Origin: Pseudomonas putida
Lineage (GTDB): Bacteria > Pseudomonadota > Gammaproteobacteria > Pseudomonadales > Pseudomonadaceae
Direction of reading: 5' to 3'
Assembly (NCBI RefSeq): GCF_022627325.1
Contig: NZ_JAETZZ010000017.1
Location: 54,298-118,297 of the forward strand
Length of the DNA: 64,000 bases
Shown in pieces: positions 1-7,681 of the stretch. The translations under genes and the position numbers were made by a program. The notes below the pieces were generated by a model that was not told where the DNA came from, searched no databases, and saw only the letters and a list, made by a program, of their open reading frames with translations. Each line of letters opens with the position of its first letter. The stretch's first letter is position 1.

Positions 1-1123
1 CCCTACCCTGGCTGAAAGCCTGCACCAACCGCTCCGGCAATACCAAGTAGCCAAGGCGCAGCGCTGGGAAAGCGATCTTGCCGAAGGTACCGACATACAG
101 CACCCGCCCTTGCCGGTCCAAAGCCGCCAACGGGGCCAGCGGTGCTCCGTTGTAACGGTATTCACCGTCGTAGTCATCTTCGATGATCCAGCCATCCTGG
201 CGCTCGGCCCAGGCCAGCAACGCCAAGCGGCGGGCCAGGCTCATGGTTACCCCTGTCGGATACTGGTGCGCCGGGGTGACGTAAACCAAGCGACAGTTGC
301 CAGCGTGGGCAAGCCTGGCGCAGTCCAGGCCCTCTTCATCTACCGGCACGCCTCTCACCCGCCCGCCCGCCACGGCAAAGGCATGCCCGGCGGCACGATA
401 CCCGGGGTTTTCCACAGCCACCTCATCCCCCGGTTGCATCAACAGCTGTGCACAAAGGCTTATGGCCTCCTGCGCGCCATTGGTGATCACAATTTGTCCA
501 GCCGTGCACGACATGCCCCGTGACCGACGTAGATACGCAGCGATCAACTCACGCAACAATGGCTCGCCCGCCGGGTCGCCATAACCAAGCTGCGCTGGAT
601 CTGGATTTCGCCAGAAGCCCGCTTGCAGCTTGGCCCAGACGTTGAAAGGGAACAGGTCGAACGCTGGAACACCTACTCGAAATGCCCGTGACGGGCCGGC
701 TTTTGGGGATGGCAGATGGTTATTTTTCAGACGCTCCAGGCGCTCGCTGGAGCGTTCACACCTGGATAAATCCTCAGTGCTTTCCGGGCATTTTGTGGAT
801 AACCCTGTTGATAAGCCATGGGATAACCCTGTGGACAGTTGTGTGGATAGTTTTGGCAGATGACAAACGTAGGTGCCGTCTCCTACCCGGCTTTCTATGT
901 AGCCCTCGGCGTAAAGCTGGTCATAGGCCCGTACCACGCTGTTGCGCGAGAGCGAGAGCATGCTTGCCAGGTCTCGTGTCGCCGGCAGGCGCGTGCCGCT
1001 GCTCAAGCGTCCATCCAGCACGCGAGCACGCAGCGCTTTATACAGCTGCTGACTCAACCCTCGGCGCTGGTCGAGGACGATCCCGGCAGGGTCGAATGGC
1101 AATACCAAAGGGCGCTCGCTCAT
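1..1123 (-). CDS. MocR/GntR-family regulator with aminotransferase-like domain (3' part cut by window edge)
   Basis: The frame is open from ATG 1123 to the window edge, giving about 374 residues of a protein usually near 460-500 aa. The N-terminus (MSERPLVLPFDP) is followed by a GntR winged helix with the typical SGTRLPATRDLA and RNSVVRAYDQL stretches. A linker rich in TGLS repeats follows, then a fold-type I aminotransferase domain. Near the visible end GTFGKIAFPALRLGYLV contains the lysine expected to bind pyridoxal phosphate. MocR proteins are cytoplasmic PLP- or amine-responsive regulators and often control the divergent gene, here the PaiB-like gene starting 90 bp away. An upstream ATG at 1128 runs into a stop at once, which supports 1123. 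The effector is not deducible. Family assignment is firm. Confidence 0.9.
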   Translation of the reverse strand, partial: MSERPLVLPFDPAGIVLDQRRGLSQQLYKALRARVLDGRLSSGTRLPATRDLASMLSLSRNSVVRAYDQLYAEGYIESRVGDGTYVCHLPKLSTQLSTGLSHGLSTGLSTKCPESTEDLSRCERSSERLERLKNNHLPSPKAGPSRAFRVGVPAFDLFPFNVWAKLQAGFWRNPDPAQLGYGDPAGEPLLRELIAAYLRRSRGMSCTAGQIVITNGAQEAISLCAQLLMQPGDEVAVENPGYRAAGHAFAVAGGRVRGVPVDEEGLDCARLAHAGNCRLVYVTPAHQYPTGVTMSLARRLALLAWAERQDGWIIEDDYDGEYRYNGAPLAPLAALDRQGRVLYVGTFGKIAFPALRLGYLVLPERLVQAFSQGR

Positions 1124-1158
1124 CGCATTGGACCTATCAAAATCATCGTCAATGGCTC

Positions 1159-1187
1159 TTAACCTGAACCAATAGCCTGCCTACGAT
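1159..1187 (+). promoter_or_regulatory. Probable promoter of the PaiB-like gene in the MocR divergent region
   Basis: A -35-like TTAACC (1159-1164) and a -10-like TACGAT (1182-1187) are separated by 17 bp, placing a start near 1193, just upstream of the AAGGA at 1201-1205. ATTGG/CCAAT motifs recur in the interval (1126-1130, 1169-1173, 1192-1196). They are plausible repeats for the divergently encoded MocR protein, since MocR regulators commonly bind repeats in such intervals. The repeat assignment is inference. Confidence 0.4.
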
Positions 1188-1212
1188 GGAGCCAATCGAC
1201 AAGGATCGGCTC

Positions 1213-1842
1213 ATGTACAACAGCAAACCGCACCAGGAACACAACCTTGAGCGCCTGCATCAACAGATGCGCGAAACCCGCCTGGCCCTGCTCGTCACCC
1301 ACGGCGAACACGGCCTGCTGGCCAGTCACATACCCGTGTTGATCGATGCCAGCGAAGGTGAGTTGGGCACCGTTTACGGCCATCTGGCCCGTGCCAACCC
1401 TCAGTGGCAGGCCTTGGAGCAAGGTGTAGAAGCCTTGTTGGTATTCACCGGCCCAGACGCTTATGTCAGCCCCAGCTACTACCCGAGCAAGCTCGACAAC
1501 CCCAAGGTGGTACCTACCTGGAACTACCTGGCGGTGCATGCCTACGGCGCCGCTGAGGTGGTGCAAGGCGGCCCCGGCCTGCTGGATATCGTCAGCCGCC
1601 TGACCGACCTGCACGAACAAGGGCGCAGCGCCCCATGGAAAGTCACCGATGCACCCAGCGATTACATCGAAGGCATGCTCCGCGCCATCGTCGGCTTCCG
1701 TCTGCCCATCGCGCGGCTGCAGGGTGCACGCAAACTCAGCCAGAACCGCTCGGCGCAGGACATGGAAGGTGTGCGCCAAGGCTTGGCCAGCAGTACCGAC
1801 CCGCTCAACAATCAACTGGCAGCGCAGATGCGTACGCCCTGA
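1213..1842 (+). CDS. FMN-binding negative transcriptional regulator, PaiB family
   Basis: Starting at ATG 1213 the protein is 209 aa (MYNSKPHQEHNLERLHQQM), as usual for PaiB-family split-barrel flavin-binding proteins. An AAGGA at 1201-1205 lies seven bases upstream and favours this start over ATG 1186. Diagnostic stretches are LLVTHGEHGLLASHIPVLID near the N-terminus, the W-NYLAVHAYG segment in the middle, and a C-terminal IVGFRLPIARLQGARKLSQN motif. PaiB-type proteins are described as repressors of protease and sporulation genes in Bacillus; in proteobacteria the role is poorly defined. The gene is divergent from a MocR regulator and is followed after 12 bp by an acetyltransferase gene, echoing the paiA-paiB pairing. 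Confidence 0.88.
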   Translation: MYNSKPHQEHNLERLHQQMRETRLALLVTHGEHGLLASHIPVLIDASEGELGTVYGHLARANPQWQALEQGVEALLVFTGPDAYVSPSYYPSKLDNPKVVPTWNYLAVHAYGAAEVVQGGPGLLDIVSRLTDLHEQGRSAPWKVTDAPSDYIEGMLRAIVGFRLPIARLQGARKLSQNRSAQDMEGVRQGLASSTDPLNNQLAAQMRTP

Positions 1843-1854
1843 AGGAACATCCCC

Positions 1855-2301
1855 ATGCCGAACATCATCCTGCGCCCCGTCAGCGCCAACGACCATGCTG
1901 CATGGCTGCACCTGTGGCAGGCCTACCTGCGCTTTTATCAAACCGAACTGGCCGATGAAGTCAGCGCCGTGACATGGCAACGCATCCTCGACCCACAGGA
2001 GCCGACCCACTCGGCCCTGGCCTGGCTCGATGGCAAGGCGGTAGGCATGGTCAACTGGATCTATCATCGAACCAACTGGAGCATTGGTAACGCCTGCTAC
2101 CTGCAGGACCTGTACGTTGACAGCGAGCAGCGCGGCCTGGGCGTTGGCCGTCAACTGATCGAACGGGTCAACGCCAGTGCCAAAGCGGCCGGCTGCTGCA
2201 AGGTGCACTGGCTGACGCATGAAACCAACACGACCGCCATCGGCTTGTACGAGCAGGTCGCAGAGCGACCCGGCTTCATCCAATTTCGCCAAACGCTGTG
2301 A
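1855..2301 (+). CDS. GNAT-family N-acetyltransferase
   Basis: A 148-aa single-domain GNAT protein. The acetyl-CoA pyrophosphate-binding loop reads QRGLGVGRQLIERV, preceded by the typical beta-4 strand CYLQDLYVD and followed by HWLTHETNTTAIGLYEQV. The start MPNIILRPVSANDH is preceded by AAGGAA. It probably forms an operon with the PaiB-like gene (12-bp gap) and with the next acetyltransferase (ATG 14 bp after its stop, or a GTG overlapping the stop). The substrate cannot be told; small amines or polyamines are a guess from the pai-like setting. Confidence 0.85.
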   Translation: MPNIILRPVSANDHAAWLHLWQAYLRFYQTELADEVSAVTWQRILDPQEPTHSALAWLDGKAVGMVNWIYHRTNWSIGNACYLQDLYVDSEQRGLGVGRQLIERVNASAKAAGCCKVHWLTHETNTTAIGLYEQVAERPGFIQFRQTL

Positions 2302-2315
2302 GACGGGAGCAACGC

Positions 2316-2990
2316 ATGAGTCAACCAAGTCACTGGCAACCTGCAGCCCTGCCCCAGGCCGAGCCGCTTGAAGGGCGTTTCATCCGTCTGGAGAAGCTCG
2401 ACCCGGCGCGGCATGCCGACGATCTCTGGGAGGCGCTGCAAGGTCCGCACTGCGATCCCGCACTGTGGGACTACCTGCCCTATGGCCCGTTCGCCGAGCG
2501 TGGTCCGTTCGATCAATGGCTTGCAGACAATGCCGCCAGCCGCGATCCGCTTTTTTACAGCGTCATCGACCGCAGCAGCGGCCAGGTACAAGGCATGCTC
2601 AGCCTGATGTCGATCGTGCCTGCCCATGGCCGCATCGAGATCGGGCATATCGCCTTCGGTGCAGCCATGCAACGCTCCCCCAAAGGCACCGAGGCGGTAT
2701 ACCTGCTGGGCAAGCTAGGGTTTGAACTGGGTAATCGCCGGCTGGAATGGAAGTGCAACAACGCCAATGCCCGCTCCAAGCGCGCAGCAGAGCGCTTTGG
2801 CTTCACCTACGAGGGTGTGTTCCGCAATCACATGGTGATCAAGGGCCAGAACCGCGACACGGCCTGGTACTCGATTATCGATGAGGAGTGGCCGGCCGTG
2901 GCGGCGGCTTTCGAGCGCTGGCTGAGTGCCGACAACCAGCGCCCCGAAGGTCAGTCGAAAACGCTGGAAGCCTGTCGCGAGCAGGGCTGA
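2316..2990 (+). CDS. GNAT-family N-acetyltransferase, RimJ/RimL-like
   Basis: From ATG 2316 the protein is 224 aa (MSQPSHWQPAALPQ), with GGGAG six bases upstream. A GTG at 2298, overlapping the previous stop as GTGA, is an alternative that would add six residues. The sequence shows the RimJ/RimL layout: an N-terminal GRFIRLEKLDPARH strand, IEIGHIAFGAAMQRSPKGTEA for acyl-CoA binding, and the C-terminal NANARSKRAAERFGFTYEGV signature. Such enzymes acetylate protein N-termini or small molecules. This one is the large stand-alone type often linked to detoxification. It is the last gene of the probable pai-like operon and ends 3 bp before the convergent methyltransferase gene. Confidence 0.85.
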   Translation: MSQPSHWQPAALPQAEPLEGRFIRLEKLDPARHADDLWEALQGPHCDPALWDYLPYGPFAERGPFDQWLADNAASRDPLFYSVIDRSSGQVQGMLSLMSIVPAHGRIEIGHIAFGAAMQRSPKGTEAVYLLGKLGFELGNRRLEWKCNNANARSKRAAERFGFTYEGVFRNHMVIKGQNRDTAWYSIIDEEWPAVAAAFERWLSADNQRPEGQSKTLEACREQG

Positions 2991-2993
2991 AGT

Positions 2994-3893
2994 TCAGCTC
3001 AGGTTACGCTTGAGCTCAGCGATGTGCTCTGGGCCGATGCCACAGCATCCGCCAAGCAGGCTGGCACCACGCTGGCGCCAGTCCTGGGCCCAGCTCAGGT
3101 AACCCGGCGGGTCGAGGTCTTCGCGCAACTCATCCAGGCCATCGTTGGCGGTGGCGTCCTTGGGTTGCGGCGGGAACGCGTTGGCATAGGCGCCGATGGC
3201 GATATCCACACCTTGGCGCTCGAACACTTCGCGTGCAGCGTCGATGGCAGCACCGATCACTTCCGGCTGGCTGCAGTTGAACAGCATGGCTTTGACGCCC
3301 AGCGTTACCACCGCTTCGGCAGCTGCGCTCACAGTTTCACCAGAGCGCAGCATCGGTACGTCGCCGACCTCTTCATCCTGCAAGGTGAACGACACCCACA
3401 GCGGCTTGCCGTCTGCAGGCAGCTGGGCGGCAATTGCCTGCACTTCTGCGATCGCACTCTGGGTCTCGGCCAGCCACAGATCCACATACGGTGCCAAGCC
3501 CACCACCAATGGGAGCAGGACCTCAGCCACGCGCTGCGGCTCGAACAGGTCAGGGCGGTAGGAGCCGAACAGCGGTGGCAATGAACCAGCGACGCGCACT
3601 GGCCGTGGGCTGGCATCCGCCGCCGTACGCGCCAGCTGACCAGCGGTGGCGGCCAGGGCGAAGCCTTCATCGGCGAAGCGGTCTTCACCAATGTGGAATG
3701 GCACCACTGCATAACTGTTGCTGGTGATCACCCCGGCACCGGCATCGATATAAGCGGCATGCACCGCCACTACGGCGTCCGGCGCTTCGCTCAGTGCAAG
3801 TGCCGACCACTCCGGCTGGCGGAACGGCGCGCCTCGGCGCTGCAGCTCCCGACCCATACCGCCATCAAGAATGTCCAACGTCCGGTCGCCCAT
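2994..3893 (-). CDS. Homocysteine S-methyltransferase family protein (MmuM-like)
   Basis: Read from ATG 3893 the protein has 299 aa and begins MGDRTLDILDGGMGRELQRRG, the standard opening of MmuM-type enzymes. An in-frame ATG at 3929 lies in AT-rich leader sequence and is less likely. The zinc ligands are visible as LFNCSQPEV and the C-terminal GGCCGIGPEHIAEL. These cytoplasmic TIM-barrel enzymes move a methyl group from S-methylmethionine (or similar donors) to homocysteine, giving methionine. The gene is divergent from the ABC-transporter genes beginning at 3999, so the transporter may supply a related amino acid; that link is inference. No partner permease mmuP is adjacent. Confidence 0.88.
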   Translation of the reverse strand: MGDRTLDILDGGMGRELQRRGAPFRQPEWSALALSEAPDAVVAVHAAYIDAGAGVITSNSYAVVPFHIGEDRFADEGFALAATAGQLARTAADASPRPVRVAGSLPPLFGSYRPDLFEPQRVAEVLLPLVVGLAPYVDLWLAETQSAIAEVQAIAAQLPADGKPLWVSFTLQDEEVGDVPMLRSGETVSAAAEAVVTLGVKAMLFNCSQPEVIGAAIDAAREVFERQGVDIAIGAYANAFPPQPKDATANDGLDELREDLDPPGYLSWAQDWRQRGASLLGGCCGIGPEHIAELKRNLS

Positions 3894-3998
3894 ATAACTT
3901 CCGCTTATATTGATATGAATAATATTCACTGGTGGCTTTAAGCTTATAACTATTAAATATCGAAATCTGTTTTTTTAACAACTTTTTCAGGTGTCTTA

Positions 3999-4820
3999 AT
4001 GCGTTTGCCCTCCTTGCTTTGCGCAGGCCTTCTGGCCCTCAGCGCCACCTCTGCAGCCTTTGCCGGTGCCACACTGGACCGCGTCGAGTCGCGCAAGGAA
4101 GTCGTCAACGTATTGATGGAGAGCTACCCACCGTTCTCCTTCCTCAATGACCAGAACCAGCTCGATGGTTTTGACGTCGACGTCGCCAAGGCGGTCGCGG
4201 CCAAGCTCGGCGTAAAGCTGCGGCTGGAAACACCCTCCTGGGATGTCATTGCTGCGGGCCGCTGGAGTGGTCGCTACGACCTGTGCATCTGTTCGATGAC
4301 GCCAAGCAAGGCGCGCGCCCAGGTGTTCGACTTCCCGGTCGAGTACTACGCTTCGCCTGCGGTGATCGTGGTCAATGCCAAGGATGAGCGGATTCACTCG
4401 GCCAAGGACCTCAACGGCCTCAAGGTCGGCCTGACCAGTGCCTCCAGCTACGAGAGCTACCTGAACAAGAACCTGGTGATCGAAGGCGCGGAAGACAAGA
4501 AAATCGAGTACCCCTTCGATTTTGTCCAGATTGCCCCCTATGACACCGACAACGTCGCCTTCCAGGACCTCGGCCTGGGAGCAGGCGTGCGCCTGGATGC
4601 GATCCTGACCAACCTGGTGACCGCGCAACCACGCCTGGACCAGGACAAGCGCTTCAAACTGGCAGGCGAGCCACTGTACGAAGAGCCCAACGCGGTCGCC
4701 ATCGAGAAAGGCGACCCGGAGTGGGACGCCAAGCTGCGCCAGGTGTTCGCCGAGCTGAAGGCCGATGGCACGCTGGCCAAGCTGTCGCAGAAGTGGATCG
4801 GCGCCGACATCAGTAAATGA
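3999..4820 (+). CDS. Periplasmic substrate-binding protein of a polar amino-acid ABC transporter
   Basis: A 273-aa SBP_bac_3-type protein. The first 22 residues form a Sec signal peptide ending ATSAAFA before GATLDRV. The mature domain carries VNVLMESYPPFSFLNDQN, then GFDVDVAKAVAAKLGVK, both hallmarks of family 3 binding proteins for cationic or polar amino acids. AGGTG lies a few bases upstream of ATG 3999. It overlaps the permease gene by 4 bp (ATGA), so they are translationally coupled. No ATP-binding subunit gene follows. Ligand unknown; methionine or S-methylmethionine would suit the divergent methyltransferase but is not shown by the sequence. Confidence 0.9.
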   Translation: MRLPSLLCAGLLALSATSAAFAGATLDRVESRKEVVNVLMESYPPFSFLNDQNQLDGFDVDVAKAVAAKLGVKLRLETPSWDVIAAGRWSGRYDLCICSMTPSKARAQVFDFPVEYYASPAVIVVNAKDERIHSAKDLNGLKVGLTSASSYESYLNKNLVIEGAEDKKIEYPFDFVQIAPYDTDNVAFQDLGLGAGVRLDAILTNLVTAQPRLDQDKRFKLAGEPLYEEPNAVAIEKGDPEWDAKLRQVFAELKADGTLAKLSQKWIGADISK

Positions 4821-5638
4821 GCGCCCATCAACCTGCCCCCAAACCCGTCGCCGCCTCGACGGGTTCAAGCCTTTTCGGCTTTCGCACCCGTCTGTACCTG
4901 ACGTGGCTGGTGTTGCTGCTGCTGTTCGTGGGCTTCTTTCTCAGTTTTGATCTGAAATTCTCGATCATCGTCGAGAAATTCCCCAACCTGGCAGGCTTCA
5001 AGCTAGGGCCCAACGGGTTCCTCCAGGGCGCTGCGCTGACCCTGTTCCTGTGCTTGTGCTCCATGGTGATATCGGTGCTGCTGGGCTTTGCCGCCGCCCT
5101 GGCGCGGTTGTCAAACAGCGCGCTACTGTTCGGCGTGGCGAGCTTCTACACCTCGTTCTTCCGCGGCACGCCACTGCTGATCCAGATCCTGTTGATCTAC
5201 CTCGGCTTGCCCCAAGTGGGCCTGGTGCCAGGTGCAATCGCAGCGGGCATCATCGCCCTGTCGCTCAACTATGGTGCTTACCTGAGCGAAATCTTCCGGG
5301 CCGGCATCATTGGCGTTGCCGTGGGCCAGCGCCAGGCAGCGCTCGCCCTGGGCATGCGCCCGGTGGCGATCTTCTGGCACATCACCCTGCCGCAGGCCAT
5401 GCGCACCATCATCCCGCCGACCGCCAACCAGTTCATCTCGATGCTCAAGGACTCGTCGCTGATTTCGGTGATGGGTGTCTGGGAAGTGATGTTCCTGGCC
5501 CAGTCGTATGGCCGCTCAAGCTATCGCTACCTGGAGATGCTGACGACAGCTGCGGTGATCTATTGGGTGTTGTCGATCCTGCTCGAACTGGCCCAGGCCA
5601 GGCTGGAGCGGCATTTTGGCAAGGGCTATCAGCGCTAG
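4817..5638 (+). CDS. ABC transporter permease, HisM/GlnP family
   Basis: A 273-aa inner-membrane protein with a hydrophobic segment near residues 25-45 and further segments after residue 75. The EAA loop typical of polar amino-acid permeases is seen as RQAALALGMRPVAIFWHITL followed by PQAMRTIIPPTANQF. FYTSFFRGTPLLIQILLIY is the usual HisMQ signature. It starts inside the stop of the binding-protein gene. Only one permease is present, so it would act as a homodimer. The ATPase must be encoded elsewhere, since the next gene is the convergent pycB. Confidence 0.9.
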   Translation: MSAHQPAPKPVAASTGSSLFGFRTRLYLTWLVLLLLFVGFFLSFDLKFSIIVEKFPNLAGFKLGPNGFLQGAALTLFLCLCSMVISVLLGFAAALARLSNSALLFGVASFYTSFFRGTPLLIQILLIYLGLPQVGLVPGAIAAGIIALSLNYGAYLSEIFRAGIIGVAVGQRQAALALGMRPVAIFWHITLPQAMRTIIPPTANQFISMLKDSSLISVMGVWEVMFLAQSYGRSSYRYLEMLTTAAVIYWVLSILLELAQARLERHFGKGYQR

Positions 5639-5717
5639 GCCCAGCTGCGCCGAGTGATACGTGAGCTGGCCTTCAGATCGAGCGCCGCGCGCTTCGCCAA
5701 GGGCCTGACAGCCACGC

Positions 5718-5742
5718 AAAAAAAGGGGAGCATCCGCTCCCC
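5718..5742 (-). terminator. Rho-independent terminator of the pycA-pycB genes
   Basis: On the minus strand GGGGAGC pairs with GCTCCCC around a 4-base loop and is followed by a run of seven T. It lies about 30 bp past the pycB stop and ends transcription coming from 9.1 kb. Confidence 0.8.
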
Positions 5743-5774
5743 AGAGGTTAACCGCTTGTAGATGAGGGCTTATG

Positions 5775-7583
5775 TCAGCCCTCGATCTCGATCAGGATCT
5801 CGCCCGGCGTCACGCGATCGCCCTTGGCCACATGGATGGCTACGACCTTGCCGGCGATGGCCGCCTGCACTTCGGTTTCCATCTTCATCGCTTCGGTGAT
5901 CAGCACCGCCTGGCCGGCCTTGACGGTGTCGCCTTCCTTGACCAGCACATCGACGATGTTGCCCGGCATGGTCGTGCTGACGTGGCCTGGCGCGCTGGCC
6001 TGCTTGCGCTTGCTGCTGCCGCCGCCGACAAATTCGTTGAGGGGCTCGAACACCACTTCTTCCGGCATGCCGTCGATCGACAGGTAGAAGTGGCGTTTGC
6101 CTTCTGCCTTGACGCCAACGCCAGTGATGTCGACGCGGTAGGTTTCACCGTGCACGTCGATGACGAACTCGGTCGGCACGCCTTCCCCACCCGGGGCGGC
6201 GACTGCACCGGCTTCCGGGATCGGCAGCAGCGCTTCGGGCGTCAGGGTGCCGGCTTCACGCTCCTCGAGGAACTTACGGCCGATATCCGGGAACATGGCG
6301 AAGGTAAGCACATCTTCCTCGCTGCGCGCCAAGGCGCCGATATCGGCACGCAGTTTGGTCATTTCCGGCTTGAGAAGATCGGCCGGGCGCACATCGATCA
6401 CGTCTTCGCTGCCGATCGCCTGGCGGCGCAGTTGCTCGTTGACCACACCCGGCGCTTTGCCATAACCGCCCTGCAGGTACAGCTTCACTTCGTTGGTGAT
6501 GGTCTTGTAGCGTTCGCCGGCCAGTACGTTGAAGAACGCCTGGGTACCGACGATCTGCGAGGTCGGGGTCACCAGCGGTGGGAAGCCCAGGTCTTCTCGC
6601 ACCCGTGGGATTTCGGCCAGCACTTCGTTCATGCGGTTGAGTGCGCCCTGCTCCTTGAGCTGGTTGGCAAGGTTGGAAATCATCCCCCCTGGCACCTGGT
6701 TGACCTGCACGCGGGTGTCCACCGCAGTGAACTCGCTTTCGAACTGGTGGTACTTCTTGCGCACGGCATAGAAGTACAGGCCGATTTCCTGCAGCAGTTC
6801 CAGGTCCAGACCGGTATCGAACTCGCTGCCCTTGAGCGCGGCGACCATCGATTCGGTACCCGGGTGGCTGGTGCCCCAGGCGAAGCTCGAAATGGCGGTG
6901 TCGATATGGTCTGCACCGTTTTCCACAGCCTTGAGCTGGCACATGGCGGCCAGGCCTGCAGTATCGTGGGAATGGATGAACACCGGCAGCGACTGCTCGG
7001 CCTTCAGCGCCTTGACCAGCTCGCCGGTGGCATACGGGGTCAGAAGGCCAGCCATGTCCTTGATCGCTACCGAGTCGCAACCCATGGCTTCCATCTGCTT
7101 GGCCTGGTTCACGAAGGCTTCGATGGTGTGCACGGGGCTGGTGGTGTAAGCGATGGTACCTTGGGCGTGCTTACCAGCAGCCTTGACCGCCTCGATGGCC
7201 ACGCGCAGGTTGCGCACGTCGTTCATGGCATCGAAGATGCGGAACACATCGATACCGTTGACCGCTGCTTTGGCGACGAACGCCTTGACCACGTCATCGC
7301 TGTAGTGGCGGTAGCCCAGCAGGTTCTGCCCGCGCAGCAGCATCTGCAAGCGGGTGTTGGGCAGCGCATTGCGCAGTTTGCGCAGGCGCTCCCACGGGTC
7401 TTCCTTGAGGAAACGCACGCAGGCATCGAACGTGGCGCCGCCCCAGACTTCCAGCGACCAGTAGCCGACCTTGTCGAGCTTGTCGCAGATCGGCAGCATG
7501 TCTTCGGTACGCATGCGGGTAGCCAGCAGGGACTGGTGGGCGTCACGCAGGATTGTGTCGGTAACAAAGATCTTCTTGGACAT
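5775..7583 (-). CDS. pycB: Pyruvate carboxylase subunit B (carboxyltransferase plus biotin carrier; annotated elsewhere as oxaloacetate decarboxylase alpha)
   Basis: The 602-aa protein opens with MSKKIFVTDTILRDAHQSLL, the HMGL-like carboxyltransferase start with the TxxRDxHQS motif. It has the conserved carboxylase domain in the middle, a proline/alanine-rich linker and a C-terminal biotinyl domain. Biotin attaches to the lysine of EAMKMETE, about residue 567. With the separate biotin carboxylase gene just upstream it forms the alpha4beta4-type pyruvate carboxylase of pseudomonads, which carboxylates pyruvate to oxaloacetate in the cytoplasm (anaplerosis). No oadB or oadG membrane subunits are nearby, arguing against a sodium-pumping decarboxylase. 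A terminator follows the gene. Confidence 0.93.
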   Translation of the reverse strand: MSKKIFVTDTILRDAHQSLLATRMRTEDMLPICDKLDKVGYWSLEVWGGATFDACVRFLKEDPWERLRKLRNALPNTRLQMLLRGQNLLGYRHYSDDVVKAFVAKAAVNGIDVFRIFDAMNDVRNLRVAIEAVKAAGKHAQGTIAYTTSPVHTIEAFVNQAKQMEAMGCDSVAIKDMAGLLTPYATGELVKALKAEQSLPVFIHSHDTAGLAAMCQLKAVENGADHIDTAISSFAWGTSHPGTESMVAALKGSEFDTGLDLELLQEIGLYFYAVRKKYHQFESEFTAVDTRVQVNQVPGGMISNLANQLKEQGALNRMNEVLAEIPRVREDLGFPPLVTPTSQIVGTQAFFNVLAGERYKTITNEVKLYLQGGYGKAPGVVNEQLRRQAIGSEDVIDVRPADLLKPEMTKLRADIGALARSEEDVLTFAMFPDIGRKFLEEREAGTLTPEALLPIPEAGAVAAPGGEGVPTEFVIDVHGETYRVDITGVGVKAEGKRHFYLSIDGMPEEVVFEPLNEFVGGGSSKRKQASAPGHVSTTMPGNIVDVLVKEGDTVKAGQAVLITEAMKMETEVQAAIAGKVVAIHVAKGDRVTPGEILIEIEG

Positions 7584-7599
7584 TCTTATCTCCTCATGG

Positions 7600-7680
7600 C
7601 GGCAAGCTTCAAGCTACAGGCCGCAAGATAAAGCCGATTCGCTTCAACTTGCAGCGGGTCGCTCACAGCTTGCAGCTGCA
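7600..7680. repeat. CAAGCTTGCAG-type intergenic repeat between pycA and pycB
   Basis: The gap between the two subunit genes is made of short degenerate units with a CAAGCT/GCAAG/AACTTGCAG flavour (CAAGCTTCAAGCTACAGG, CTTCAACTTGCAGC, CACAGCTTGCAGCTGCA) that can form stem-loops. Similar GCAAGCTTGCAGC runs are familiar from Pseudomonas intergenic DNA. It may tune mRNA stability between the subunits; this role is inference. Confidence 0.45.
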
Positions 7681-7681
7681 T

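Noticed and set aside
1159..2328. Long minus-strand frame of 389 codons opposite the PaiB/GNAT genes
   Set aside because: Antisense shadow of three genes with clear family motifs; no ribosome site and no recognisable domains.
5772..7631. Plus-strand frame of 619 codons opposite pycB
   Set aside because: His- and Asp-rich antisense shadow typical of GC-rich DNA; pycB has an intact biotin motif.
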